A DNA stretch of 62,168 nt from Dysgonamonadaceae bacterium. GTDB lineage: Bacteria; Bacteroidota; Bacteroidia; Bacteroidales; Azobacteroidaceae. Position 1 is the first letter of the stretch, and every line of letters begins with the position of its first letter. Location of the stretch: the NCBI GenBank assembly GCA_031272075.1, contig JAISUK010000048.1, positions 1 to 62,168 of the forward strand. Reading direction: 5' to 3'. The translations under genes were made by a program, and so were the position numbers. Positions 53,667 through 62,168 of this stretch are shown piece after piece. A model generated the notes under the pieces. That model was not told the DNA's origin. It was given only the letters and a program-made list of their open reading frames with translations, and did no database searches.

Positions 53667-54914
53667 ATGATGACCAAAAACAAACTGTATGAAATAATGG
53701 CTCCTGTCGGTTCGTATGAATCCTTATCGGCGGCGATACAAGGCGGAGCGGATGCCGTCTACTTCGGAACGGAAGGGCTGAACATGCGCTCCCGTTCTTC
53801 GGCAAATTTTACGACGGGCGATTTGCACAAAATCGCCCGGATCTGCAAAAAGAACCAACTAAAATCCTACCTGACGGTCAATACGATCATCTATGACAAC
53901 GACCTCGAACAGATGAGACAGGTGATTGACGAAGCAAAAAAGGCGAAAATCTCGGCGATTATCGCTACCGATGTGGCGGCGATGATTTATGCCCGAAGCA
54001 TCGGCATGGAAGTGCATCTCTCCACGCAATTGAATATCTCCAATGTCGAAGCACTGGCGTTTTACGCACAGTTCGCCGATGTCGTCGTCCTGGCGCGTGA
54101 ATTGAACCTGGATCAGGTGGCTGCTATCCACGGGCAGATTCACGAGCGGCAAATCAAAGGGCCTTCAGGCCAATTGGTGCGTATCGAAATGTTTTGCCAC
54201 GGCGCCTTGTGCATGGCTGTCTCAGGCAAATGCTATCTCAGCCTCCATGAGATGGACGCTTCCGCCAACCGCGGCGCTTGCAACCAGGTCTGTCGACGCG
54301 AATACCTCGTAAAAGACAAAGATTCGGAGATAGAACTGGCGATAGAAAACCAATACATCATGTCGCCCAAGGATTTGAAAACCATCCATTTCATTCCCAA
54401 ACTGATCGATGCAGGCGTCACCGTATTCAAAATAGAAGGTCGCGCCCGCGGCCCGGAATATGTCCGTACCGTATGTGAATGTTACCGAGAAGCCATCGAT
54501 TCCTGCTGCGACGGTACATTCTCGGAGGAGAAAATCGCCGAATGGGATGTCCGCCTCCAAAGCGTATTCAACCGCGGATTCTGGAATGGATATTACCTCG
54601 GTCAGCGGCTTGGAGAATGGAGCCACCGCTACGGGAATGCAGCGACCGAACAAAAACTGTATGTCGGCAAAGCGTTGAACTATTTTTCCCGATTGCAGGT
54701 AGCGGAATTTCTGATGGAAACCCATTCGCTGTCCAAAGGAGACAAAGTGCTGATCACGGGCCCTACCACCGGCGCTTTGTTCCTGAATGTGGAAGAAATG
54801 CGGGTAGACCTGAATCCCGTTGAACGGACGGAAAAAGGCGAACGCTTCTCGATGAAAGTCCCGGAAAAAGTGCGGCCGTCCGACAAATTATTCAAGATAC
54901 TATCAACCCCTTAA
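53667..54914 (+). CDS. Peptidase U32 family protein, TrhP-like
   Basis: The 415-residue protein has the U32 signature EMFCHGALCMAVSGKCYLS with clustered cysteines (ASANRGACNQVCRREY) and the N-terminal barrel opening IMAPVGSYESLSAAIQGGADAVYFG. Members such as TrhP (YegQ) are not peptidases in practice but take part in 5-hydroxyuridine formation in tRNA with an Fe-S cluster. Length fits the TrhP group. It follows the fused ETF by 18 bp; a shared transcript is possible but a functional link is not evident. Confidence 0.85.
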   Translation: MMTKNKLYEIMAPVGSYESLSAAIQGGADAVYFGTEGLNMRSRSSANFTTGDLHKIARICKKNQLKSYLTVNTIIYDNDLEQMRQVIDEAKKAKISAIIATDVAAMIYARSIGMEVHLSTQLNISNVEALAFYAQFADVVVLARELNLDQVAAIHGQIHERQIKGPSGQLVRIEMFCHGALCMAVSGKCYLSLHEMDASANRGACNQVCRREYLVKDKDSEIELAIENQYIMSPKDLKTIHFIPKLIDAGVTVFKIEGRARGPEYVRTVCECYREAIDSCCDGTFSEEKIAEWDVRLQSVFNRGFWNGYYLGQRLGEWSHRYGNAATEQKLYVGKALNYFSRLQVAEFLMETHSLSKGDKVLITGPTTGALFLNVEEMRVDLNPVERTEKGERFSMKVPEKVRPSDKLFKILSTP

Positions 54915-54925
54915 ATATTTACACC

Positions 54926-56041
54926 ATGTTTGATCAAAACCTCCCATATCAAATCGGAATGACACTGATTAAAGGCATCGGGAACATCACAGCCAAACAA
55001 ATCATTGAGTATCTGGGCGAACCGGAACAATTGTTCAAAGAAAAAGCGCGTACATTGGAGCGGATACCCGGTATCACCCCGCGCGTCATTGCAGAGATTC
55101 GGAATCCCAATGTGTTGAAACAGGCCGCGCGCGAAATCGATTTCATGCGGAAAAATAACATCAAACCGCTGTTTCTGACCGACCCTGACTATCCCTCACG
55201 GCTCAGGGAATGTCTCGATTCGCCGGTCATGATGTATTACCTGGGCAAAGGGAACCTGAATGTCGCAAAAATAATCAGCATTGTCGGCACGCGCAATGCC
55301 ACCGCCTACGGACGAGAGATCACCGAACGAATCGTGCAAGGACTGGCGGAAGCCATCCCCGACATGCTCGTGGTGAGCGGATTGGCTTATGGTACGGATT
55401 ACAATGCGCACCAGGCGGCTCTGAAAGCGCAACTGGGCACCGTCGGCATCTTGGCGCACGGATTGGACCGCATTTATCCTTATCAGCATCTGAAACTGGC
55501 GCAGGAGATGCTGGACAGGGGCGGGCTGCTGACCGATTTTATGAGTGGCACCAATCCCGACCGGCAAAACTTTGTAAAGCGCAATCGCATCATTGCAGGC
55601 ATCTCCGATTGCACCCTCGTTGTGGAATCTGCCGAAAAAGGAGGCGCATTGATTACCGCCCACATTGCCGATTCCTACAATAAAGATGTATTCGCCATTC
55701 CCGGCAAAGCCGTAGATATCTATTCGCAGGGCTGCAACCGGCTGATAAAAGATCGAAAAGCGGTGTTGGTGGAAAGCGCTGACGATATTTTGCAGGAGAT
55801 GCGTTGGATCAAACTTCCGCCCCGCAAAGCGCCGGAGCCTGTCCAGCAGTCGTTGTTTGCAGAATTGCCACCCGACAGTCAACAAATCCTGACCTTGCTT
55901 GCCAAATCGGAAACGACGCACCTCAATGTGCTGTCCGTCGAATTGAATATCCCGATCAACAAACTGTCAGCGAAACTTTTTGAATTGGAAATGGATGGAT
56001 TCGTACAGTGCCTGCCCGGAGGAATGTACCGTGTGAAATGA
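54926..56041 (+). CDS. dprA: DNA-processing protein DprA
   Basis: DprA binds incoming single-stranded DNA and loads RecA during natural transformation. The 371-residue protein has an N-terminal helix-hairpin-helix-like part (LIKGIGNITAKQIIEYL). The Rossmann core reads ISIVGTRNATAYGREITERIV, VVSGLAYGTDYNAHQAAL, GILAHGLDRIYPYQH and RNRIIAGISDCTLVVESAEKGGALITA. A C-terminal winged-helix domain ends LFELEMDGFVQCLPGGMYRV. It follows the U32 gene by 11 bp and converges on the ROK gene. Confidence 0.95.
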   Translation: MFDQNLPYQIGMTLIKGIGNITAKQIIEYLGEPEQLFKEKARTLERIPGITPRVIAEIRNPNVLKQAAREIDFMRKNNIKPLFLTDPDYPSRLRECLDSPVMMYYLGKGNLNVAKIISIVGTRNATAYGREITERIVQGLAEAIPDMLVVSGLAYGTDYNAHQAALKAQLGTVGILAHGLDRIYPYQHLKLAQEMLDRGGLLTDFMSGTNPDRQNFVKRNRIIAGISDCTLVVESAEKGGALITAHIADSYNKDVFAIPGKAVDIYSQGCNRLIKDRKAVLVESADDILQEMRWIKLPPRKAPEPVQQSLFAELPPDSQQILTLLAKSETTHLNVLSVELNIPINKLSAKLFELEMDGFVQCLPGGMYRVK

Positions 56042-56048
56042 GGTTCGT

Positions 56049-57164
56049 TTATTTTTTATCCAGTGCGGCCAGCGCATAAGAATATGCTCCCAGCGCAATC
56101 GCTTTATTGGCTCCCAGTCGCGAGAGGGTCACGCCGATTGCCCGCTGCGGATTGTAAACCACGCTTTTGTCTGAGAAGGGAATCGCGATTTCGCGGCTGT
56201 TGTCTTGCAGAAATGCTTCCTTTTCTTCCGGAATCTCCAGGTTGTATACCTGTGAGGAGAGGCGTTGAAATGCCCGCTGCCCGTACATGTTGAGTTTACC
56301 GTTCATCTCTTCGATCAGCGAAGGGAGGATGTATTTCGCTGCTTTCGATACGCCGCCTCCGATGACCACAATGCCGTCGACCAATGCGGATGCCTGTGCG
56401 ATCACGTCGCCGGCAATGGTTCCCAATTCCCGAAAACTGGCAATCGCCGCGTCGCGGTCGCCGGGCATTTCTCCTTCGGCAATATTGAAAATATCCACCG
56501 GTTCCAGCAGATCGATGTTGGCATGTTCGTATTGTGTCAGCTCTTTGTATACCCGTTTGACGGCACGGACACCGACACTCTCTTCGGCAAGCAGGGTGGG
56601 GTAGTGCTTGTTTCTGAAACACCAGAGGTGGCTTCCGCAATCGTTATCGCCTGTAAGTAAATGCCCGTCGACGACAACACCTCCGCCGAAGCCGGTGCCC
56701 AATGTCACGCCCAGCAGGTTGGCATAGCGTTTCGGGTTGCCGCAGCATTCCAGCTGCGCGTTGATGTCCGGCAGGGCGCCTGCCAGCGCTTCGCCGTAGG
56801 CAAACAGGCAACCGTCGTTGTTGATGAATACCGGCAAACGGAAATGTTCCCGAAGCATCGGCCCCAGGGCTATTCCGCCACAGAAAGCAGGGAAATTGGG
56901 CAGGTCGCCGATGATTCCGTTTTTGTAATCGGCAGGACCCGGAAAGGCAAAACTGATCGCTGTCGCCGAACGCGACAATTGCCGGTTGACCGCTTCAAAT
57001 CCTTGGAGAATCATCGAAAGACAATTGTCCAAATGATGCGGATCCGCCTTGTAACATTTCGGCTCAACGATCTCACGGTTGCCGCTGATTGCAGAAAAAA
57101 CAAAATTGGTACCCCCAGCATCTAAAGTCAGAACAACTCGCTTGTCGGTAGAATACGTTGCCAT
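56049..57164 (-). CDS. ROK-family protein, probable sugar kinase
   Basis: The 371-residue protein has the ROK ATP-binding start LTLDAGGTNFVFSAISG, SFAFPGPADYKNGIIG, VFINNDGCLFAYGEA, LGVTLGTGFGGGVVVDG and a later VVIGGGVSKAAKYI. These are features of glucokinases and other sugar kinases. The usual ROK zinc cysteine cluster (CxCGxxGCxE) is not recognisable; in its place is NDCGSHLWCFRNKHYPTLLAEESVG. A catalytic role is therefore likely but its sugar is not known. Confidence 0.85.
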   Translation of the reverse strand: MATYSTDKRVVLTLDAGGTNFVFSAISGNREIVEPKCYKADPHHLDNCLSMILQGFEAVNRQLSRSATAISFAFPGPADYKNGIIGDLPNFPAFCGGIALGPMLREHFRLPVFINNDGCLFAYGEALAGALPDINAQLECCGNPKRYANLLGVTLGTGFGGGVVVDGHLLTGDNDCGSHLWCFRNKHYPTLLAEESVGVRAVKRVYKELTQYEHANIDLLEPVDIFNIAEGEMPGDRDAAIASFRELGTIAGDVIAQASALVDGIVVIGGGVSKAAKYILPSLIEEMNGKLNMYGQRAFQRLSSQVYNLEIPEEKEAFLQDNSREIAIPFSDKSVVYNPQRAIGVTLSRLGANKAIALGAYSYALAALDKK

Positions 57165-57179
57165 AGAAAGAGTTGAAAA

Positions 57180-57238
57180 TTAGTGGTTAGTGATTAGTGG
57201 TTAGTGGTTAGCAAATTCCTAACTCCTAACTCCTAATT
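57180..57238. repeat. Heptamer repeats TTAGTGG and CCTAACT in inverted arrangement
   Basis: Four copies of TTAGTGG (one TTAGTGA) at 57180-57207 are followed by three copies of CCTAACT or CCTAATT at 57218-57238. The two sets are near complements and can form a hairpin between the ROK gene and the tmRNA. The unit is related to that at 18592-18615. Confidence 0.8.
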
Positions 57239-57246
57239 GCAGTTAG

Positions 57247-57643
57247 TGGACCTGGAGGGAGTCGAACCCTCGTCCAAACGAGGAATTAATCTGCTTTCTA
57301 CATGCTTATCTTCGCTTCATTTTTCGATCCGCCGCAAGACCGAAGCCACCAACGACGAACTTAGCCTCTTTATCTCGTCTGAAAGCCAAGGCCGCTTTCA
57401 AACCAACTTCGATATTTCCTGTACCACCTTCTCGGACTGCTTCGAAGCCAGAGCTTCCGGGTGATAGCCCGTCCAAACACCTTGTGTAAGGATTAAGCCA
57501 AGATCTACTATGCTTCGATCAGGCTGCGAGCGCGTAAGTATTTTCGCCAATTAATTGTTCATTATCCGAGATTATAGTGCTGAATAATAGCGCACTGCAT
57601 GCTTACAAACCACTTCTGCCCGCTGTCAAAACCGGTCAAGCCC
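57247..57643 (-). ncRNA. ssrA: Transfer-messenger RNA (tmRNA)
   Basis: tmRNA rescues stalled ribosomes and tags the incomplete protein. On the minus strand the 5' end GGGCTTG (from 57643) pairs with the 3' CAGGTCC (57247-57253, then A). The T arm reads GGGTTCGACTCCC, and the start GACCGGTTTTGACAGCGGGC is typical. The tag frame GGC GAA AAT ACT TAC GCG CTC GCA GCC TGA (plus 57529-57558 region) encodes GENTYALAA, close to the GENNYALAA of Bacteroides and Porphyromonas. CCA is not encoded. Length is about 397 nt. Confidence 0.95.
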
Positions 57644-57721
57644 ATGATTTATGCCGCAAAAATAATCATAATAGTTGAAAGTTGAAAATTTTTAGTCGAG
57701 GTTGTCGCAAAAAGTATTTTT

Positions 57722-57822
57722 TACCGCAAAGGACACAAAGATAGCGCAAAGCACACAAGGCGTAAGGTTTTAATAGTAATTGCTTTGCATTCTTGGCGAA
57801 ACTTTTGCGTACTTTGCGGTTT
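57722..57822. repeat. Inverted repeat with ACCGCAAAG/CTTTGCGGT ends
   Basis: ACCGCAAAG at 57723-57731 and CTTTGCGGT at 57812-57820 bound a 100-bp segment rich in GCAAAG-type submotifs (CGCAAAGCACACAAGG, GCTTTGCATTCTTGGCG). Repeats of this CGCAAAG type are common between genes in Bacteroidetes. Confidence 0.65.
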
Positions 57823-57914
57823 AATAAACTATTGGGTTTGAGACAGCCTCAGCCCATTTTCGGCTTATTTTAATTATATTTAACAATTATTATCGGTTTG
57901 TTTACAAAAAATGA

Positions 57915-57944
57915 TTGGATTCTAAAAAAAAATAAGTACCTTTG
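57915..57944 (+). promoter_or_regulatory. Promoter of the secreted propeller protein
   Basis: TTG at 57915-57917, 19 bp, TACCTTTG at 57937-57944, about 120 bp before the ATG at 58066; this leaves a long untranslated leader. Confidence 0.6.
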
Positions 57945-58065
57945 GCGCAACTATATCGAATTAAGAACGTACAAGGTCAATATATACATTAGGTGAATAG
58001 TGCTTATATTTCTCCTCCGGTTCATAATTAATATAGTGAAAGTTTTTTATATTAATAACGAACTT

Positions 58066-61000
58066 ATGAGATCACATTTTACACAACTGTTGTTTGTATT
58101 ATTGAGTATAGTTGTTTATTCCGAGACGTTGAACGCCCAATCGGAATTGGGAGTTGTCTGGGCTAAAGATTATGAAATCGGCGTTTCGGGAGCCCCCACC
58201 GGTTTTACCTCACAACCACTTTATTATAATGCCACAGGAGCAAGTCGTTATCTGATTACAGGTACTGTTTCGCCCCGTATCGGCTATATTGCTGTAATCG
58301 ATGAGTCGGGAAATATGTTGAATTATTATACCATTCCGATTCCGAGTTATTACAATAAATACCCCGTACAGACGGCTGTATCGAAAGCAGCGGAAATCGG
58401 ACTGACTGCCGAGTCTGTCGCCTCCGACATTTTTGTTACGGAAAAATTCAGTCCTTACTATAAGACGACCAATCCGAGCGACATCCTTTGCGGCTCAATC
58501 AATACCGCAGTGATGAAACCCGACGGGAGCATCCTGGCTTTCGGAACGGTGGTGCGTTATCGTTCAGACCTCTGGAAGGCCGCTTCCGACGTTACGACCG
58601 ACTATTCCCCCGGAAGCCACGCCAATTACCGGATGTTGCAAGGAGTGTGGAAAGTCACCATCAGCGCCGACGGCAATACCATCACCAGTACTACGGCGCG
58701 TGGAGCGGAGGCATACGGTTTGTGCATCTACAACGATAAGGTGCTGGTTTCCGGGCTGGACATCCATGTCACCGCTGAAATCGGCGCTGCCGGAGGAAAA
58801 GGCGTCGGCATGTTGCACGAATACGACCTGAACGGCAATTTCGTTGCCGAACGTTGCCCCAATAGCAAGGACGGTGTGCCGGTGGTCGGCATCAGCGACC
58901 GTTATGCCAACGGCGACATCATCCTTTACGGCTGGAGTGGAGACCCCGCTGTGAAAATCAATCCGACCAATCCCAATACCATCCTTACCGTTTTCGATGC
59001 GGTGGCGGTGGATGCGAATGCGAAAAATTTCCCGATGAGCGGAACGCCGACCATCGATGGTGGAGGATATTTCAACCCGCAATTTTTTGCAGGCACCACG
59101 AATATCGGAACGACTTTCGCCAAACTCAAAAACGATGGAACGCTGGCTTATACCATATTGAATAATCCGACAGTGCGGACGGTGGTCTACTCTAACCCGC
59201 TGTTGCTGGATAATACGCAGAGCAAATACGTCGGTACCGTTACCGACAACGGCGGCAATTACATCTATGTCATCAAGGACAACGGCACTTCCTACGAACT
59301 GAATCGGGGCGACCAATACCCCAACAATACCGCATTGCGGACGGTCGGCCTGAAAGACGGCTTCTTCTCGATGGGACAGATTGGCAACGGGAAAACCACG
59401 ATCGCCAAACTCTCTACCTGCGCCCTTTTCAAACTCGACATACACGGCAGTTCAGCAGTGACGATGACCACAGGACAGACATTCCCATCCCATACCGTGA
59501 CACATACCGGACACAAAGGCACCGTCTCCTATTCCTGGACGCTGACGGACATTACTTCCGGCGGCAATGCCATCAACAACTGGGCAGGCATCACCAAGAC
59601 GGGGAATACCAATGTGATCCCTGCACAACAATTCAACTTGGCATCGGGAAAGAATTTCGCGCTGTTGCAATATTCCATTACTGCCGTAGACAATTACGAT
59701 GTCAGCGGCGTGCCGCAGAGTTGCCAGCAGACTTCCACCATCATGGTGAAAGTCTACCGCTCATTGCCCGACAACATCATCATCGATCCCTCGGAGTGTG
59801 TCGTCCCGTTCGATGAAATAGAATTCAACGTCAAACAGAAATGGACCTCCGCTGGAGGATCCGCCCATTCCAATACCGGTCCGCTGGTAGGCGACCTCGA
59901 CGGCGACGGCTTGCCTGAAATCGTTACCATCGGATCCGATATGGCATCCATTTATATTCTGGACGGAGTCACAGGTGCAACCAAGAAGACATTCACTATC
60001 CCCGGCGCTGGTGGAACCGGCGGCTGGCACCCGGTATTTACGGGCGTCCTGGTGGATGCGGATGCCAATGGTCGCGGCGAAATCATCCTGGCTACCAGCG
60101 ACTTGAAGCTCACTTCCTACGAAGTAGGGGGGCTTGGCAACTTCAATCTGACCCAAAAATGGCAAACGACTTTTGTCAATCCCCTGACTGCCGATAAGAT
60201 ACCGCAACCAATCGTGCTCGACATTGACGGCAACGGCGTCCCCGAACTGGTCGTTTATAACCAGATATACAATGCTGTGACCGGCACGCTGATGGGGCAG
60301 ACCGAAGCCATCGCTTCCGCTTATGTCGGACGTACGCTCAATCGTGTCGGTAACCAGTGTACCAACTTCCTGGGCGCTGGCGATTTTGACGGTGATGGCC
60401 ATCAGGAAATCGCTGCCGGCGGGAAAGTCTACAAAGTGAGCATCTCCGGCGGATCGGCTACCTGCACCATCTGGAAACAACACGCTTCCGTTCCGGACGG
60501 CTTTACTGCCGTGGCCGATGTCGACCTCGACGGTCACCTCGACGTTGTGGTGGCAAGCACCCGCTCGGACGGATCTACCTGGATGGACATCTGGAGCCCG
60601 TATGACAGCCGATTGATCGACCAGTTCCAGGTTTACAGTTATCCTTCATACAATGCGCAATCCTATCCTTTTGTCGGCGATATCGACGGGAAGCTCGACC
60701 CGCTGACAGGCAAACGCTATCCGGAAATCTGTATCACCATCCGCAATGCAGTGAAAGCGTACAAATACAATTCTTCTACCGGAAAATATTCGTTGAAATG
60801 GACACTGACCACGAGCGACAATTCCGGCGGAACGGGGATCACGCTGTTTGACTTCAACAACGACGGCATCAACGAACTGATCTATCGCGACGAAACTTTG
60901 CTCCGCATCCTCAACGGGGTGGACGATGACCCGCCGGTGCTGGCGGATGCTACCGCTTCCATCTCCTGTACTTCAGGAACGGCGTTTGAATATCCGGTTA

Positions 61001-62168
61001 CTGCCGACATCGATGGCGACGGAAGCGCCAATATCTGTGTGACTTGTACAAACGGAGGTTCACACAAAGTGCATGCCTATGAGAGCAATTCACAGCCCTG
61101 GGCGCCGACGCGCCTGGTATGGAATCAGGTGAACTACGAACCCACCATGATCAACAATGACTTGACCGTTCCGGCTGCGCCGATTCCCAAAAATACGGTG
61201 TTTACCGTCAGCGGCGATACTTACTATCCCTACAATGGTGCACTGGTACAGGTGCCGATTGTGGACATCGAAATGAACGTCCTCGCGCAGGCGCCCAATG
61301 CCGTTGCGACCGACATGCTGGCAGTGCCCGCCGCGCCGGGTTACTACCGCGTCTCTGTCATAGTGAAAAATGTGGGTGTCGCCCATACCAACCCCTCGCT
61401 GCCGGTAGCGCTTTATCCTACCGACCCCGCGTTGGGTCCCGCTACGGCGTTTGCCGTGAAGCAGGTCGGCGCGAGCATCGCCCCCGACCCGAACGACAGC
61501 GCATTGGTCTATTTCGATATTCCCGAAACGCAACTCACCAATACGGTGACTGCTCGTGTGCAGGATGATGGAACGACTTATCCCGCGCCGGGATCTTTCC
61601 TCGACTGCGATTACTCCAACAACTCCAAGACCGGGTTCAGTAACCTGGTGCTCGCCATACGCAATTTCGCCACCACCCTGTTCGATACGCCCACACGGAT
61701 CGACGTGCTGGCCAATGACCTCACAGGCGCTTGCAGTAAAGCGGCGCTGACAAAGACAATCGTGACGCCCGCCCTGCATGGACTGGTAGCCTTCGAGTCC
61801 GACCATACCATCTCGTATGCCCCGACGTCGGGCTTTACCGGTCTCGATAGCCTCGACTACAAGATAGAATGCGGTGACCTCAACAGCCAAACACGCGTGT
61901 ATATCTATGTATTCTCCAATACCCGTCGTGTCTGTACAGGTACTTCGGGAAGCTATACCATCGGGCTGAACGATACCTACAACGGTGTGACCATCACCTG
62001 GTATGACGGCAACACGCTGGTGACCTCCGTGACGCCGACTACCAACGTTGTCGGGAACGTCGTCTACAACTACCGCGCCAAGGTGGCATTCCCCACGCGG
62101 CTGAATCCGCCCGAACACTACAACAACGCCACCTACGTGGTGACGGTAGTGCCACGACTGGTGCACTG
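58066..62168 (+). CDS. Large secreted FG-GAP/VCBS beta-propeller protein (runs off the window)
   Basis: The frame opens at ATG 58066 and stays open for 1,367 codons to the window edge. It has a signal peptide (residues 1-25, ETLNAQ). A first ~450-residue domain follows, then FG-GAP/VCBS-type repeats with calcium-loop motifs DLDGDGLPEIV, DIDGNGVPELVV, DFDGDGHQEIA, DVDLDGHLDVVV and DFNNDGINELI (about residues 605-960). After that comes a cadherin-like/Ig domain (VLANDL ... ISYAPTSGFTGLDSLDYK, about 1210-1270). The architecture is that of Bacteroidetes cell-surface proteins; a T9SS tail would be expected beyond the edge. Confidence 0.85.
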   Translation, partial: MRSHFTQLLFVLLSIVVYSETLNAQSELGVVWAKDYEIGVSGAPTGFTSQPLYYNATGASRYLITGTVSPRIGYIAVIDESGNMLNYYTIPIPSYYNKYPVQTAVSKAAEIGLTAESVASDIFVTEKFSPYYKTTNPSDILCGSINTAVMKPDGSILAFGTVVRYRSDLWKAASDVTTDYSPGSHANYRMLQGVWKVTISADGNTITSTTARGAEAYGLCIYNDKVLVSGLDIHVTAEIGAAGGKGVGMLHEYDLNGNFVAERCPNSKDGVPVVGISDRYANGDIILYGWSGDPAVKINPTNPNTILTVFDAVAVDANAKNFPMSGTPTIDGGGYFNPQFFAGTTNIGTTFAKLKNDGTLAYTILNNPTVRTVVYSNPLLLDNTQSKYVGTVTDNGGNYIYVIKDNGTSYELNRGDQYPNNTALRTVGLKDGFFSMGQIGNGKTTIAKLSTCALFKLDIHGSSAVTMTTGQTFPSHTVTHTGHKGTVSYSWTLTDITSGGNAINNWAGITKTGNTNVIPAQQFNLASGKNFALLQYSITAVDNYDVSGVPQSCQQTSTIMVKVYRSLPDNIIIDPSECVVPFDEIEFNVKQKWTSAGGSAHSNTGPLVGDLDGDGLPEIVTIGSDMASIYILDGVTGATKKTFTIPGAGGTGGWHPVFTGVLVDADANGRGEIILATSDLKLTSYEVGGLGNFNLTQKWQTTFVNPLTADKIPQPIVLDIDGNGVPELVVYNQIYNAVTGTLMGQTEAIASAYVGRTLNRVGNQCTNFLGAGDFDGDGHQEIAAGGKVYKVSISGGSATCTIWKQHASVPDGFTAVADVDLDGHLDVVVASTRSDGSTWMDIWSPYDSRLIDQFQVYSYPSYNAQSYPFVGDIDGKLDPLTGKRYPEICITIRNAVKAYKYNSSTGKYSLKWTLTTSDNSGGTGITLFDFNNDGINELIYRDETLLRILNGVDDDPPVLADATASISCTSGTAFEYPVTADIDGDGSANICVTCTNGGSHKVHAYESNSQPWAPTRLVWNQVNYEPTMINNDLTVPAAPIPKNTVFTVSGDTYYPYNGALVQVPIVDIEMNVLAQAPNAVATDMLAVPAAPGYYRVSVIVKNVGVAHTNPSLPVALYPTDPALGPATAFAVKQVGASIAPDPNDSALVYFDIPETQLTNTVTARVQDDGTTYPAPGSFLDCDYSNNSKTGFSNLVLAIRNFATTLFDTPTRIDVLANDLTGACSKAALTKTIVTPALHGLVAFESDHTISYAPTSGFTGLDSLDYKIECGDLNSQTRVYIYVFSNTRRVCTGTSGSYTIGLNDTYNGVTITWYDGNTLVTSVTPTTNVVGNVVYNYRAKVAFPTRLNPPEHYNNATYVVTVVPRLVH

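Larger units (their letters stand above)
57644..58065. other. Intergenic region upstream of the last gene
   Basis: It holds an inverted repeat (57722-57822) and a promoter (57915-57944). No protein or further RNA gene was recognised. Confidence 0.6.

Noticed and set aside
57237-57464. 75-residue plus-strand frame beginning QLVDLEGVEPSSKR
   Set aside because: It lies in the tmRNA; translated tmRNA and tRNA ends often give this false VEPSS-type peptide.
61090-62166. 358-residue minus-strand frame at the right edge
   Set aside because: The plus strand here encodes the open secreted propeller protein with clear domain motifs; the minus frame is its shadow.

Overview
The window looks like a chromosomal segment of a Bacteroidales bacterium. 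The evidence is a SusC/SusD pair, very large secreted proteins with type IX secretion (T9SS) C-terminal sorting tails, Bacteroidetes-type promoters (TTTG or TTG, 19-21 bp, TAnnTTTG) before several genes, a tmRNA whose tag reads GENTYALAA, and typical families such as DUF4843, PKD-like lipoproteins, DUF2795 and Tat-exported Gfo/Idh/MocA oxidoreductases. The genus cannot be fixed by reading alone. No CRISPR array and no intact insertion sequence were seen.

Layout. 1-1300 is a scarred accessory edge: the start of an AbiEi-type antitoxin, a gene-end remnant, a paired 17-bp repeat and a truncated membrane protein resembling the sensor part of an AraC-type regulator. 1303-9424 is a five-gene outer-membrane uptake operon (SusC, SusD, DUF4843, PKD-like lipoprotein, thioredoxin-like protein). 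9560-12916 (minus) is a T9SS cargo. 13240-19502 is housekeeping: methyltransferase, cobalamin adenosyltransferase, DUF2795, a Lol-type permease, rbfA, O-methyltransferase, aroQ, xerD and nadK. 19758-22238 is an ExbB-ExbD-TonB system followed by a DJ-1-like protein. 22268-26247 is an unusual periplasmic redox cluster: a tetraheme cytochrome fused to a SUMF1 domain, then two Tat-exported sugar-type enzymes. 26685-34777 is a giant T9SS cargo split by a frameshift at a run of nine G.

35018-44754 holds mscL, a tiny lipoprotein-like ORF, gap, guaA, apbE, an AraC regulator, a DUF1080-PHP-like lipoprotein, ndk, an M23/LysM peptidase and proB. 44836-45311 holds a small ORF with an internal stop and two tRNAs (Arg-UCU, Ser-CGA). 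Next come rlmD, a thioredoxin, tatA-tatC, dusB, ETF-quinone oxidoreductase, a fused EtfB-EtfA, a U32 peptidase-family protein, dprA, a ROK kinase-like protein and tmRNA. The window ends inside a large secreted beta-propeller protein.

How parts fit together. ExbB/ExbD/TonB can energise the SusC receptor. TatA/TatC can export the RR-signal proteins at 23922 and 25330. The tetraheme fusion could take electrons from, or pass them to, those periplasmic oxidoreductases, although that link is inference. ETF-QO and the fused ETF form a complete route from acyl-CoA or similar dehydrogenases to quinone.

The most notable observations are the poly-G tract that decides whether a roughly 2,700-residue secreted protein is made, the cytochrome-SUMF1 fusion beside Tat sugar enzymes, the EtfB-EtfA fusion, a roughly 100-bp repeat shared by two distant gene leaders, and short tandem repeats lying exactly across gene ends.
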